Shown: piece by piece, positions 29,321 through 38,002 of the stretch
Layout of the letters: every line of letters begins with the position of its first letter
Numbering within the stretch: position 1 is the first letter of the stretch
NCBI RefSeq assembly: GCF_007993935.1
Contig: NZ_VITY01000004.1
Span: 372,001 to 436,000 of the forward strand
Length of the DNA: 64,000 bases
Direction of reading: 5' to 3'
Origin: Bradyrhizobium macuxiense
GTDB taxonomy: Bacteria > Pseudomonadota > Alphaproteobacteria > Rhizobiales > Xanthobacteraceae
Translations under genes and position numbers: made by a program
Notes under the pieces: generated by a model
The model's input: the letters and a program-made list of their open reading frames with translations, nothing else
What the model was told of the DNA's origin: nothing
The model's database searches: none

Positions 29321-30061
29321 ATGCAAAGCAACGTTGCGCTCAAGCCGGAAACCATCGCCCGGCTCCATGTCGGCATCATCATGGACGGCAACGGCCGCTG
29401 GGCGACGCGGCGCGGCCTGTCGCGGCTGCGCGGACATGAGGCGGGCGTCGAGGCGATCCGCCGCATCGTCGAGGCCGCGCCGGACCAGGGCGTCGGCACG
29501 CTGACGCTCTACGCATTCTCGAGCGACAATTGGCGTCGGCCGAAAGCCGAAGTCACGGCGCTGATGGCGCTGTTGCGGTTCTATCTCGCCAACGAGATCG
29601 CGGCCCTGGTGCGCAATGGCGTCCGCCTCACCGTGATCGGCCGCCGCGACCGGCTGCCCGATGGTATCGCGGCCGCGATCACCCGCGCCGAGGCCGAGAC
29701 TTGCGACGGCACCACGCTGCATCTGCGCATCGCGATCGACTATTCGGCACGCGACGCGATCCTGAACGCCGCGGCGCGCGCCGCCGGTACAGGCCAGCTG
29801 AGCCGCGAGAGCTTCGCCGATCTCATCACCGGGGAAGCCGGCTTGCGTGACGTCGACCTCATCATCCGCACCTCGGGCGAGAAGCGGCTGTCGGACTTCC
29901 TGCTCTGGGAGGGCGCCTATGCCGAGCTGCACTTCACCGAGCGGATGTGGCCCGAATTCGATGCCGATGATCTCGCCGACGCGCTCGCCTCGTTCCACCG
30001 CCGCGAGCGCCGCTTCGGCGGGCTGACCGCGATCGCACCGGCGGAGGTCGCGAACCTCTAG
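29321..30061 (+). CDS. uppS: Cis-prenyltransferase (UppS paralogue)
   Basis: The 246-residue enzyme extends an allylic diphosphate with isopentenyl units in Z configuration. Motifs: [15 protein letters not shown] with the catalytic Asp, the region FSSDNWRRP, and [23 protein letters not shown] near the C-terminus. In place of the usual ENW and WQ it has DNW and WE. The N-terminus has no extension and GGAG lies upstream. A housekeeping uppS normally sits beside frr, cdsA and dxr. None of these is here, so this is probably a second copy serving another lipid carrier or polyprenoid. Confidence 0.9.
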   Translation: MQSNVALKPETIARLHVGIIMDGNGRWATRRGLSRLRGHEAGVEAIRRIVEAAPDQGVGTLTLYAFSSDNWRRPKAEVTALMALLRFYLANEIAALVRNGVRLTVIGRRDRLPDGIAAAITRAEAETCDGTTLHLRIAIDYSARDAILNAAARAAGTGQLSRESFADLITGEAGLRDVDLIIRTSGEKRLSDFLLWEGAYAELHFTERMWPEFDADDLADALASFHRRERRFGGLTAIAPAEVANL

Positions 30062-30109
30062 AGCATGATCCGGAAAATTGCGAAGCGGTTTTCCGGAAAG
30101 ATCATGCTC
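30061..30109. repeat. Palindromic repeat, GAGCATGATC family, copy 1
   Basis: Perfect outer arms GAGCATGATC (30061-30070) and GATCATGCTC (30100-30109), with inner arms CCGGAAAA and TTTTCCGG. It begins at the last base of the uppS stop codon. Related copies are at 32809-32855 and 35479-35523. Confidence 0.88.
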
Positions 30110-30220
30110 AAACGGTAAGCTTGCGCGAGTTGCGCCAAAAGCCCGGCCGGGGGGTTGGGCTCTCTTCTCACAAGATGCGGGGACGAACGATCACGCCAAC
30201 CAAAGCGGGAGCGATCATCC

Positions 30221-31747
30221 ATGCGCATTCTTCTCATCAACGTGCCGCACCCGGCGATCGGCAGCCGGATCCCGGACGACCATCTGCCGCCGCTCGGCCT
30301 ACTGTCGATCGGCGGTCCGCTGATCGACGACGGGCACCACGTTCGGCTGCTCGATGCCGAGTTCGGGCCGATGCCGCTCGAAGCTATCGTGGCGGAGGCA
30401 TCGCGGTTTTCGCCGGATGCTGTCTTGTTCGGCCATTCCGGCTCGACCTCGGGCCATCCGGTCATCGCGGAAGTGGCGCAGGCCATTGTCAACGCCGTGC
30501 CCAAGGTGCGGATCGTCTATGGCGGAGTGTTTCCGACCTATCATTGGCGCGAGATCCTGCGCGAGGAGCGCTACGTCACCGCGATCGTGCGCGGTGAGGG
30601 CGAAGAGACCGCGCGGCGCCTGATGCGGGCGCTGGAGACCGGCGACGATCTTCGCATCATCAACGGCATCGCCTTCCGCGACGACTACGGGCCGCGCGTC
30701 ACGCCGCCTGCGCCGGTTATCCGAGACCTCGATGCCTATCGCGTCGGCTGGGAGCTGATCGATCACGCGCGCTACAGTTACTGGGGAGGGCTGCGCGCCG
30801 TTGTCGTGCAGTTCTCGCGCGGCTGCCCGCATCTCTGCAATTATTGCGGCCAGCGCGGCTTCTGGACGCGATGGCGGCACCGCGATCCCGTGCGTTTTGC
30901 CAAGGAGCTGGCGCGGCTGCATCGCGAGCACGGCGTCAAGGTGATCAATTTCGCCGACGAGAATCCGACCGTCTCGAAGAAGGCCTGGCGCACTTTCCTC
31001 GAGGCTCTGATCGCGGAGAATGTCGATCTGATTCTGGTGGGCTCGACCCGCGCCGACGACATCGTGCGCGATGCCGACATCCTGCACCTCTACAAGAAGG
31101 CGGGCTGGCAGCGCTTTCTGCTCGGCATGGAGAACACCGACGAGAAGACGCTGGAGCTGATTCGCAAGGGCGCGACCACCACGATCGATCGTGAGGCTAT
31201 CCGTTTGATGCGCCGGCACGGCATCTTGTCGATGGCGACCTGGGTGGTCGGCTTCGAGGAGGAGACCGACCGCGATCATTGGCGCGGCCTACGGCAGTTG
31301 TTGTCTTACGATCCGGATCAGATCCAGATGCTCTACGTCACGCCGCATCGCTGGACGCCGTATTTCCGTCTCGCGGCAGAGCGGCGGGTCATCCAGACCG
31401 ATCGCAGGCTCTGGGACTACAAGCATCAGGTGCTCGCGACACGGCACATGCCGCCATGGCGCGTGCTGCTCTGGTTCAAGTTCACCGAGATGGTGCTGCA
31501 ATGCCGCCCGAAGGCCTTGCTCCGCGTGCTGTTTCATCGCGACGCCGAGCTTCGTCATGCGATGCGCTGGTACACGCAGATGGGACGCCGGGTCTGGCCG
31601 CACGAAATCCTCGGCTTCCTGCGCGACCCCAGGCTGAAGAACGGGCCGACCGTGCGGGAATTTTGGGGCGAGCCGCAGGATAGTGAAGAAGAAGCGATGT
31701 CATCGCAGCGGCCCGAGCGCAGCGTCGGCACATCGCGCGCAGCGTAA
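30221..31747 (+). CDS. B12-binding radical SAM protein, BchE-like
   Basis: The 508-residue protein has an N-terminal cobalamin-binding domain (residues 1-140; MRILLINVPHPAIGSR, ending IVYGGVFPTYHW...RGEGEETARRL). The radical SAM core holds the CxxxCxxC cluster at C202, C206 and C209 (GCPHLCNYC). The C-terminal third has LLSYDPDQIQMLYVTPHRWTPYF. The overall layout is that of anaerobic magnesium-protoporphyrin ester cyclase (BchE), but no bacteriochlorophyll genes are near, so I give no symbol. It could modify an isoprenoid, hopanoid or tetrapyrrole. The start at 30221 matches the family N-terminus. Confidence 0.88.
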   Translation: MRILLINVPHPAIGSRIPDDHLPPLGLLSIGGPLIDDGHHVRLLDAEFGPMPLEAIVAEASRFSPDAVLFGHSGSTSGHPVIAEVAQAIVNAVPKVRIVYGGVFPTYHWREILREERYVTAIVRGEGEETARRLMRALETGDDLRIINGIAFRDDYGPRVTPPAPVIRDLDAYRVGWELIDHARYSYWGGLRAVVVQFSRGCPHLCNYCGQRGFWTRWRHRDPVRFAKELARLHREHGVKVINFADENPTVSKKAWRTFLEALIAENVDLILVGSTRADDIVRDADILHLYKKAGWQRFLLGMENTDEKTLELIRKGATTTIDREAIRLMRRHGILSMATWVVGFEEETDRDHWRGLRQLLSYDPDQIQMLYVTPHRWTPYFRLAAERRVIQTDRRLWDYKHQVLATRHMPPWRVLLWFKFTEMVLQCRPKALLRVLFHRDAELRHAMRWYTQMGRRVWPHEILGFLRDPRLKNGPTVREFWGEPQDSEEEAMSSQRPERSVGTSRAA

Positions 31748-31871
31748 ATCGATACCGTCATGCCGGGGTCTGGATAACTGGCGCTAATGACTGGGCGCCT
31801 GAGTCATCAGCGCGATAATTTCCAGATCGACTGCGCAGAACAAAAAGAACCGTGGCGGTCGAGGCGGCGAA

Positions 31872-32282
31872 TTGAGCATACAGGTTGCGATTCTAAAAAT
31901 ACTGGCCAGTCACGTCAGCGGCAGAGCCACACTCGATTCCCTCAAGCACGACCTCGCTATCCTCTCGTCGAGCGGCGACGATTGGCATGCGCGGATCAAG
32001 CGTCTGGCGTCGCGGGTTCCCGAACTCGACATCTTCAGCAATGGTTATGTGCTGCGTGACGTCGAAGGCTGGGAGGTCACACCGGCTGGACGGGAGCTCC
32101 TGCGCGCGCTGGAAGCCGTCACGCAAGACAATCTGCCGGCTGCGCCAGTGGCCGAGGCCGCGGTCCGCGCCGAAGGCAGGTTGATCGTGGTCGGTCATCG
32201 CTTCCGGAACAGCGTGCGGCCGCAACAGAATGCGGAGCCGAGCGCGTCAGTGCGCCGCCGGCCGTCCCGCGAGCCGCGTTGA
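31872..32282 (+). CDS. Conserved hypothetical protein with winged-helix-like core
   Basis: The 136-residue product starts at TTG 31872 with GAGGCGG upstream. The sequence MSIQVAILKILASHVSGRATLDSLKHDLAIL...RIKRLASRVPELDIFSNGYVLRDVEGWEVTPAGRELLRALE looks like a helix-turn-helix followed by a wing, as in small regulatory proteins. The tail is rich in Arg and Pro. Similar proteins are frequent in Bradyrhizobium, from memory. No function is assigned. Confidence 0.75.
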   Translation: MSIQVAILKILASHVSGRATLDSLKHDLAILSSSGDDWHARIKRLASRVPELDIFSNGYVLRDVEGWEVTPAGRELLRALEAVTQDNLPAAPVAEAAVRAEGRLIVVGHRFRNSVRPQQNAEPSASVRRRPSREPR

Positions 32283-32336
32283 ACCTCGCAGCATTGCCGG
32301 CGACCTACCTTCGGGACGTGGTTCTGGAGGTCGCAA

Positions 32337-32492
32337 ATGACTGCATTGGCTCAATCGATCGCTCGGGTATTTCCGGCCAATTCGATTCGGAGCAGCATCG
32401 CCCGGCATGTCCTGCTGTTCGGCTTTGCCGTCCTGTTCGTCGCGGTGCTCAGGGCAAGCTATGGCCTCGATCTGAGTGCGGGCTTCTTCTGA
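32337..32492 (+). CDS. 51-residue single-span membrane protein
   Basis: A short frame starts at ATG 32337 behind a strong GGAGGTCGCAA. It begins MTALAQSIARVFPANS, has a hydrophobic segment HVLLFGFAVLFVAVL (residues 24-38), and ends YGLDLSAGFF. The terminal YGLDLS.GFF is, from memory, a recurring signature of small Bradyrhizobium proteins of unknown function. It lies 54 bases after the previous gene, in the same direction. Confidence 0.65.
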   Translation: MTALAQSIARVFPANSIRSSIARHVLLFGFAVLFVAVLRASYGLDLSAGFF

Positions 32493-32581
32493 TTTTTCCG
32501 GCCGCAAGTCATACTGGGTTAACCGGACCGGGATAGCTAAGCGCACGCTATCCTTGCATCTCGAACCCGGGCCGATCTTCC

Positions 32582-32731
32582 ATGGATAAGCCGATGCGCT
32601 GCCAGTGCGGCAGGACGCGGACCATTGTGCTCGACAAGCATTTCCGGACCGCGCTGCTATGCCCCAAATGCGATGAAGCCCAGCTGGCCGCGCCGGCCAG
32701 GCCGGAGCAACGGGTGTTGACCGCGCGATAG
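32582..32731 (+). CDS. Putative 49-residue zinc-ribbon-like protein
   Basis: The frame starts at ATG 32582 and encodes MDKPMRCQCGRTRTIVLDK, then FRTALLCPKCDEAQL. Two pairs of Cys (CQC and CPKC) about 20 residues apart suggest a small metal knuckle. No clear ribosome binding site is seen, so the assignment is uncertain. Codon use is like its neighbours. Confidence 0.42.
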   Translation: MDKPMRCQCGRTRTIVLDKHFRTALLCPKCDEAQLAAPARPEQRVLTAR

Positions 32732-32808
32732 CCGGTCGTCTTCGGCGCCGAAACTGGCCAGCGCGATGGGATTGACTTGAATCGCGATGGCGCTTTGGAT
32801 CGCTGTTT

Positions 32809-32855
32809 GAGCATGGTCTTTTCGGAAAACCGCTTCGCACTTTTCCGGATCATGC
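32809..32855. repeat. Palindromic repeat, GAGCATGATC family, copy 2
   Basis: The element starts GAGCATGGTC and ends GGATCATGC, with inner arms GGAAAACCGC and GCACTTTTCC. It is inverted relative to copy 1 and lies just upstream of the threonine ammonia-lyase gene. Confidence 0.82.
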
Positions 32856-32895
32856 TTTAGGTTCCGTCTGACGAAACGGTCCAAAGCGAAACCCG

Positions 32896-34134
32896 ATGCC
32901 GCATCCTTCCGATACCACCGCCGCAACGCCTGCTGACGTGACGCTTGCCGACGTGCGCCGTGCCGCCGAAACCATCAGTGACTCGGTCATGGTTACGGCG
33001 TGCAACGAGAGCCGCACGCTCGGCGAGATCTGCGGCTGCCGCCTGTTCCTCAAATTCGAGAACCTGCAATTCACCTCGACCTTCAAGGAGCGCGGCGCGC
33101 TGAACCGGCTGCGGGCGCTGTCCGCCGAAGAGCGCAAGCGCGGGGTGATCGCGATGTCGGCCGGCAATCATGCCCAGGGCGTGGCCTATCACGCGAAACG
33201 GCTCGGCATCCCCGCCACCATCGTGATGCCGATCGGCACGCCGATGGTGAAGATCGAAAACACCAGACGGCACGGCGCCGAAGTCATCATCACCGGGCAG
33301 ACGCTGGAAGAATGCTTCGCCTTCGTCGGCACGCACGCCGCAGAGCGCGGCCTGATCCTGATCCACCCCTATGACGATCCGCTGATCATCGCCGGCCAGG
33401 GCACGATCGGGCTCGAAATGCTCGAGGCGGTGCCGGAGCTCGATATCCTGGTGGTGCCGATCGGCGGCGGCGGGCTGATCTCGGGCATCGCCACGGCCGC
33501 CAAGGCGATCAAGCCGTCGGTGCAGGTCGTCGGCGTGCAGGCCCAGCTCTATCCGTCGATGTACAATGCCGTCAAAGGCGAGCAGCTGCCGATGCGCGGC
33601 GATACGCTCGCCGAAGGCATCGCGGTCAAGGCGCCCGGGCAGATCACCACCAGGATCGTGCGCGACCTCGTCGACGACATCGTGCTGGTCAGCGAGGACC
33701 AGATCGAGCGCGCGGTCGCGACCCTGATCTTGATCGAGAAGACGGTGGTCGAGGGCGCCGGCGCCGCCGGCCTTGCAGCGGTGCTCGCGGCACCGGAGCG
33801 CTTTGCCGGCCGCAAGGTCGGCCTCGTGCTGACCGGCGGCAACATCGACACCAGGCTGATCGCTTCGGTCCTGACCCGTGAGCTCGCGCGCGAAGGACGG
33901 CTGACGCAGCTGGCGCTCGACATCGTCGATCGGCCCGGACAGCTCGCGGCGGTGTCGATCCTGCTTGCCGATGCCGGCGCCAACATCATCGAGGTCTCGC
34001 ATCAGCGCACCTTCTCCGATCTGCCGGCGAAGGCGACGCTGCTCGAGCTCGTGATCGAGACCCGCGACCGCGACCATCTGGAGGACGTGCTGGCGAGGCT
34101 CAACGCCGAAGGATTCGCGGTGCGGGAGAGCTAG
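32896..34134 (+). CDS. ilvA: Threonine ammonia-lyase with C-terminal ACT domain
   Basis: The 412-residue PLP enzyme deaminates threonine to 2-oxobutanoate, the first step towards isoleucine. The PLP Lys is in TSTFKERGA (residue 64), and the phosphate-binding glycine loop is PIGGGGLISG. Residues after about 325 form an ACT regulatory domain (LTQLALDIVDRPGQLAAVSILLADAGANIIEVSHQRTF). The length is that of the short form rather than the 510-residue biosynthetic IlvA, so it might act in catabolism (TdcB-like with ACT). Confidence 0.93.
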   Translation: MPHPSDTTAATPADVTLADVRRAAETISDSVMVTACNESRTLGEICGCRLFLKFENLQFTSTFKERGALNRLRALSAEERKRGVIAMSAGNHAQGVAYHAKRLGIPATIVMPIGTPMVKIENTRRHGAEVIITGQTLEECFAFVGTHAAERGLILIHPYDDPLIIAGQGTIGLEMLEAVPELDILVVPIGGGGLISGIATAAKAIKPSVQVVGVQAQLYPSMYNAVKGEQLPMRGDTLAEGIAVKAPGQITTRIVRDLVDDIVLVSEDQIERAVATLILIEKTVVEGAGAAGLAAVLAAPERFAGRKVGLVLTGGNIDTRLIASVLTRELAREGRLTQLALDIVDRPGQLAAVSILLADAGANIIEVSHQRTFSDLPAKATLLELVIETRDRDHLEDVLARLNAEGFAVRES

Positions 34135-34170
34135 GGATCTTGCACTCTTCGTCGTGAGCTGAAGTACTCA

Positions 34171-34279
34171 ACCCGTCATCGTGAGGAGGCCGCCAGGCGG
34201 CCGTCTCGAAGGATGAATCGGCCACCAGCCGGGCCGTGCATCCTTCGAGACGCGCTGCGCGCTCCTCAGGATGACGGGT
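34171..34279. repeat. Palindromic intergenic repeat, CCCGTCATCGTGAGGA family
   Basis: The element starts ACCCGTCATCGTGAGGA and ends TCCTCAGGATGACGGGT, with inner arms GTCTCGAAGGATG and CATCCTTCGAGAC. It lies between the convergent threonine ammonia-lyase and DUF1697 genes. Confidence 0.85.
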
Positions 34280-34294
34280 CATTAGGTTGGCGAA

Positions 34295-34819
34295 TTAGGC
34301 CTTCTCATCGCCTGCTGCCAACTCGGCGAGTTTCGCGATCGTGTTGAGATTGCGCGCGGTGCCGTTCGCGGCGGCGGGGATCTTCAGCTTCGAACGGCCC
34401 ATGCCGCTGCCATAGGCGACGTAGATCTCGCGCTTGCCGAGCCGCATCTCTTCGTCCTGCTGGCCCTTGACGTCCTTCAGGGCGTCCTTGGGCGGCGGCT
34501 CGTCGAGGAAGATCGCGACCGTAAGATTCGGCGGCGCTTTCGGAAACGGATTGGCCTTCAGCACCGCGGCGATCTCGTCCGCGCTCCTGACGGCAACGCC
34601 GACCGGCTTGCCGGCATAGGCCTGCAGCCGCTGCTCCAGCGCGGCCTTGACCTTGGGCGCACCGAGTTTGGAGGAGAACACGACATTGCCGCTGGCGATG
34701 TAGGTCTCGACGTCGGCAAATCCGGCGTCGACGCACATCGCCTTCAATTCGGCCATCGGCAGCTTGCCGGTGCCGCCGACATTGACCGCGCGCAACAGGG
34801 CGACATAACGCGGCATCAC
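34295..34819 (-). CDS. DUF1697 family protein
   Basis: The 174-residue protein begins MPRYVALLRAVNVGGTGKLPMAELKAMCVDAGFADVETYIASGNVVF, the characteristic DUF1697 opening, and ends with SKLKIPAAANGTARNLNTIAKLAEL. The function is unknown. The fold is a ferredoxin-like alpha/beta. It starts four bases after the stop of the glutathione transferase gene, so the two are one operon. Confidence 0.9.
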   Translation of the reverse strand: MMPRYVALLRAVNVGGTGKLPMAELKAMCVDAGFADVETYIASGNVVFSSKLGAPKVKAALEQRLQAYAGKPVGVAVRSADEIAAVLKANPFPKAPPNLTVAIFLDEPPPKDALKDVKGQQDEEMRLGKREIYVAYGSGMGRSKLKIPAAANGTARNLNTIAKLAELAAGDEKA

Positions 34820-34823
34820 GGTC

Positions 34824-35465
34824 TCACGTCAGCAGCAACGTCATGCCGGGATCGCCCTTCTGCATTGCGCGCTGGTAGGCCGGACGCGCGGCGATGCGAC
34901 CGAGGTAGTTCCTGATGTGGGGGCAGCGGCCGAGGTCATAGGGCAGGAAATAGCGCATCGTCGTCAGCGAGAAACCGATCATGATATCGGCCGTCGTGAA
35001 CGTATCGCCCGCGAGATATGTGGCGTCACGGACGCGCGCCTCGATCAGATCGAACGAACGGTCGACCCTCGCTTTGGTCGCCACCAGCATCGGATTGTCG
35101 GCCGCAAGGTTGAGCCGATGCAGGATCATGCTGCGGCCCATCTGCGCCTGCAGCGTGCCGTTGGCGAAGTGAAACCAGTACAGGAACTGGGCGAAGTCAG
35201 GATGATCCGGTTTCAGCGCCAGCCGTCCATTGCCGTATTTGGCGACGATGTATTCGACGACAGCGCCGGATTCGGCCAGCACCAGCTCGCCGTCGGTGAT
35301 GACGGGCGCAGCGCCGATCGGATGCAGCGCCTTGTAATCGGCCGGCGCCAGCATCGTGACGGGGTCGCGCGTGGTGCACTTCAGTTCGTACGGGATCTCC
35401 AGCTCCTCGCACAGCCAGACGATCCGCTCCGATTGCGACTTGCCGAGATGGTGAACGGTGAGCAT
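34824..35465 (-). CDS. Glutathione S-transferase family protein
   Basis: The 213-residue protein has a thioredoxin-fold N-terminal half (MLTVHHLGKSQSERIVWLCEELEIPYEL, HPIGAAPVITDGELVLAESGAVVEYI with the glutathione-contacting Glu-Ser) and an all-alpha C-terminal half (DTFTTADIMIGFSLTTMRYF). It resembles the beta/theta GSTs that conjugate or peroxidise. The start at 35465 follows the family. The longer frame begins inside an upstream repeat. Confidence 0.92.
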   Translation of the reverse strand: MLTVHHLGKSQSERIVWLCEELEIPYELKCTTRDPVTMLAPADYKALHPIGAAPVITDGELVLAESGAVVEYIVAKYGNGRLALKPDHPDFAQFLYWFHFANGTLQAQMGRSMILHRLNLAADNPMLVATKARVDRSFDLIEARVRDATYLAGDTFTTADIMIGFSLTTMRYFLPYDLGRCPHIRNYLGRIAARPAYQRAMQKGDPGMTLLLT

Positions 35466-35478
35466 GCGCGCTCCTGAA

Positions 35479-35523
35479 GCATGATCCGAAAAAGTGGACA
35501 CCGGTTTTCCGAAACGATCATGC
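35479..35523. repeat. Palindromic repeat, GAGCATGATC family, copy 3
   Basis: Arms GCATGATC (35479-35486) and GATCATGC (35516-35523) surround CCGAAAAAGTGGACACCGG. The inner part shares AGTGGACACCGG with the CGTTTTC repeat at 24341, so the two families are related mosaics. Confidence 0.82.
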
Positions 35524-35560
35524 GAAAATAATGATCATGATGCGCTTCCATGGAAGCGCA

Positions 35561-35890
35561 TCAGGCGTCCGCTTTCTTCTTCGCCGGCTTCTTCTCAGAC
35601 TTCTTCTTGGATTCCGTGGCCGGCGGCGGCTCTTCCATCGCCTTCTTCATGGCGCGGGCATAGGCGTCGGCGGCGTTCTCGGCCGAATTCTGCAACCGCT
35701 TGGCGGTCGCGGTCGCGTTCAGGATCGTGCTCTTGGCGAGGTGGCGGAAGCGCGCCTTGGTCTCTTTGTCCTTGGCCTTGGCCGCGCGCGCGACCCAGAC
35801 GGCCTGGCGCTTCTTGGCAGCCGCCATCACGGCCTTGGTCTGCGCTCTTGCGGTTTGCCGGATGACGGCGTCGAGGTCGGCTTCGGCCAT
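35561..35890 (-). CDS. Lys/Ala-rich helical protein of unknown function
   Basis: The 109-residue protein is mostly helical and strongly basic. It begins MAEADLDAVIRQTARAQTKAVMAAAKKRQAVWVARAAKAKDKETKARFRHLAK and ends in a Lys-rich tail (ESKKKSEKKPAKKKADA). The tail resembles histone H1-like or nucleic-acid-binding proteins, but no domain is recognised. Codon use is normal, and the gene is upstream of GST in the same direction. Confidence 0.7.
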   Translation of the reverse strand: MAEADLDAVIRQTARAQTKAVMAAAKKRQAVWVARAAKAKDKETKARFRHLAKSTILNATATAKRLQNSAENAADAYARAMKKAMEEPPPATESKKKSEKKPAKKKADA

Positions 35891-36122
35891 TCAGATACAC
35901 TCATTGACTGGACATGCGCCGATGGGGCGCACGGAAGGAGGGGAGCTATCACTAGCTTAACCGGCGCCGTTTGAACATGCCGATCCTCTTGCGATCCCCT
36001 GGAGCGGCCACAGCCAGCGGCTGCCGTGCCGGTCAAACCAATGAACGCTCTACCGGGCGTACGGTTCGGCATGATATAGCGGCGCGGCCCGGCCGGAGCC
36101 GCGCAGTCCAATCGAGGTTTCG

Positions 36123-36887
36123 ATGCCAGCAATCAGCCGACGGAGCCTGCTTGGCGGCCTTGCCGTGCTGGCCGCATCGCCTACGCTTGCGGCGACGGCC
36201 GAGCCGCTGACCGTCGATGGCGGCGACGGCCGCGTCACGCTCAACCGTTTCGCTTCCGGGCGCACCGGCAAGCGGCCGGCCGTGCTTGTCCTGCACGGCT
36301 CGCGCGGCTTCGATCTCAGGCCGCAGGCCTACGAGCGCTATGCCAACGCGCTGACGGCTGATGGCATCGACGCCTATTTCGTGCGCTACTACACACAGGC
36401 CGACGAGCAGGCATTCGAGACGATGCACACGCGCGAGCGTCGCGAGGCGTACGAGACCGGGCGGTTCGACGCCTGGGCCGCGCGCGTTTCGTCGGCGCTG
36501 TCAGCGGTGCTGGCAGGCGCGGACAGTTCCGGCCGGATCGGACTGCTCGGCTTTTCGCTTGGCGGTTACGTTGCCGCGGCAGCGGCGGCGCGTGACGAGC
36601 GGGTGTCCGCGCTGGCTGTGCTGTATGGCGGCATGCCCGACAAGATCGCGCCTCAGGTGAAACATCTGCCGCCGATGATCGAATTGCACGGCGAGGCCGA
36701 TCGCAACGTGCCGCTTGCCAGCGGTGAGGCGCTTGTCAGGCTGGGCAAGTCGGTCGGCGCCGCGGCGGAGATCATCCGGTATCCGGGCAAGGCGCACGGA
36801 TTTGATTTTGCAGACAATGACCCAATGACCGCTGACGCGGTCAGCCGTGTTGCCGGATTCTTCCAGGCTCGCCTGAGCGCGGCGTAG
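36123..36887 (+). CDS. Exported dienelactone-hydrolase-like alpha/beta hydrolase
   Basis: The 254-residue hydrolase has a Tat-like signal (AISRRSLLGGLAVLAASPTLAATA). The oxyanion strand is VLVLHGSRGFD, the nucleophile elbow GLLGFSLGGYVA has Ser, and the acid and His are in ELHGEADRNVP and PGKAHGFDF. It acts in the periplasm on an unknown ester. The gene converges on the LuxR regulator with two bases between the stops. Confidence 0.87.
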   Translation: MPAISRRSLLGGLAVLAASPTLAATAEPLTVDGGDGRVTLNRFASGRTGKRPAVLVLHGSRGFDLRPQAYERYANALTADGIDAYFVRYYTQADEQAFETMHTRERREAYETGRFDAWAARVSSALSAVLAGADSSGRIGLLGFSLGGYVAAAAAARDERVSALAVLYGGMPDKIAPQVKHLPPMIELHGEADRNVPLASGEALVRLGKSVGAAAEIIRYPGKAHGFDFADNDPMTADAVSRVAGFFQARLSAA

Positions 36888-36889
36888 GT

Positions 36890-38002
36890 CTATTCCGCGG
36901 ACGGAGCCGGCGGCACCTTGGCACCGGCGAGCAGTCCGGCCAGCTCCACTTGCCGGCCGAGCCCGGTCTTCGCCAGCACTGCCTTGAGCTGGTTGCGCAC
37001 CGTTTCGCGGGAGATCCCGAATGCGACGGCGATCGCCTCGACGGTGCGTCCTTCGCCGATGCCGCGCGCGACGCGTGCCTCGGCCGGCGTCAGGTCGAAC
37101 AGGCCCTGCAACACTTCCGCGGTCGGCACCTCTGATGGCACCACCGGCGTCACGATCACGATCGCCACCGCGCGGTCGAACAGGTCGCGCGCCGCGCCCT
37201 GGATCGGGACCAGATGTACGATCAGCGGCGGACGATCGGCCTGTGCCGCGATCGGGATCGAGCGGACCTCCACGCTGATGAGGCCGTGATCGAGCGCTCC
37301 GACGGCCTGCGCGAACAGCGCATCGGCGGCAGGCGCGGCCAGCGTCAGGCGATCGGTACGATCCTGCATCACGTCGGGCACCAGGCGGTCGAACAACGTG
37401 TTGGCCGCCATCAGGCGGCCGCCGCGCCGCAGCACCGCCGCGGGCAGGCCGAGCATCGCCAGCGACTCGGTTGCCGCCCTGGCGCGCTCCATCCCGAGCC
37501 GCGCCGACAGCAGCGCGGCCCGCGCCAGGTGCGGGCGCAGCGCGTCGAGCTGTTCGATCGCTTCCGGCTCGATCGGCCCGTGCTGGTACTCGCGCTCGAC
37601 GCTGAAGATCAGCACGTCGCCGCTCGGCACCGGGATCGCGGTACCGGCGCCCCATCCGAGCCCGCGCGGCCGGAAGAATTCGCGGATCTGGAAATCCTGT
37701 TGCACTTCCTCGGGCGTATCGAACACGTCGATATCGCGCAGGAAGCCGGCATGATTGGCCGCGAGCAGGCGCGGCAACCGCCCGTTGCGCTCGTGCCAGC
37801 CGCCTTCGACATAGGCAACGGTGTCGTCGTGCATGTCGGGGGAGGCGACCCAACGGACGTCGTGCGGGTCTGCCGTCAGCAGCACGATACCGCGCGCTTT
37901 TGCGATCTCGCCGACCTGATGCAGAACGTTCGGCCATAACTCCGGGAGGACCGCGGCCTCATAGGCCAGTTCAATCAGATGCTCGTGCAGGTCGTTCGCC
38001 AT
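36890..38002 (-). CDS. LuxR-type helix-turn-helix regulator
   Basis: The 370-residue protein ends in a LuxR/NarL DNA-binding domain (residues about 305-362: DLTPAEARVARGIGEGRTVEAIAVAFGISRETVRNQLKAVLAKTGL). The N-terminal 200 residues look like a PAS/GAF-type sensory part (VRWVASPDMHDDTVAYVEGGW, SGDVLIFSVEREYQHGPIE). No autoinducer-binding domain of the LuxI/LuxR type and no receiver domain are seen. Its targets are unknown, and the neighbours are convergent or distant. Confidence 0.86.
   Translation of the reverse strand: MANDLHEHLIELAYEAAVLPELWPNVLHQVGEIAKARGIVLLTADPHDVRWVASPDMHDDTVAYVEGGWHERNGRLPRLLAANHAGFLRDIDVFDTPEEVQQDFQIREFFRPRGLGWGAGTAIPVPSGDVLIFSVEREYQHGPIEPEAIEQLDALRPHLARAALLSARLGMERARAATESLAMLGLPAAVLRRGGRLMAANTLFDRLVPDVMQDRTDRLTLAAPAADALFAQAVGALDHGLISVEVRSIPIAAQADRPPLIVHLVPIQGAARDLFDRAVAIVIVTPVVPSEVPTAEVLQGLFDLTPAEARVARGIGEGRTVEAIAVAFGISRETVRNQLKAVLAKTGLGRQVELAGLLAGAKVPPAPSAE

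Noticed and set aside
30221..31747. Symbol bchE for the B12 radical SAM protein
   Set aside because: No photosynthesis genes are near and the N-terminus differs from the characterised BchE opening that I remember.
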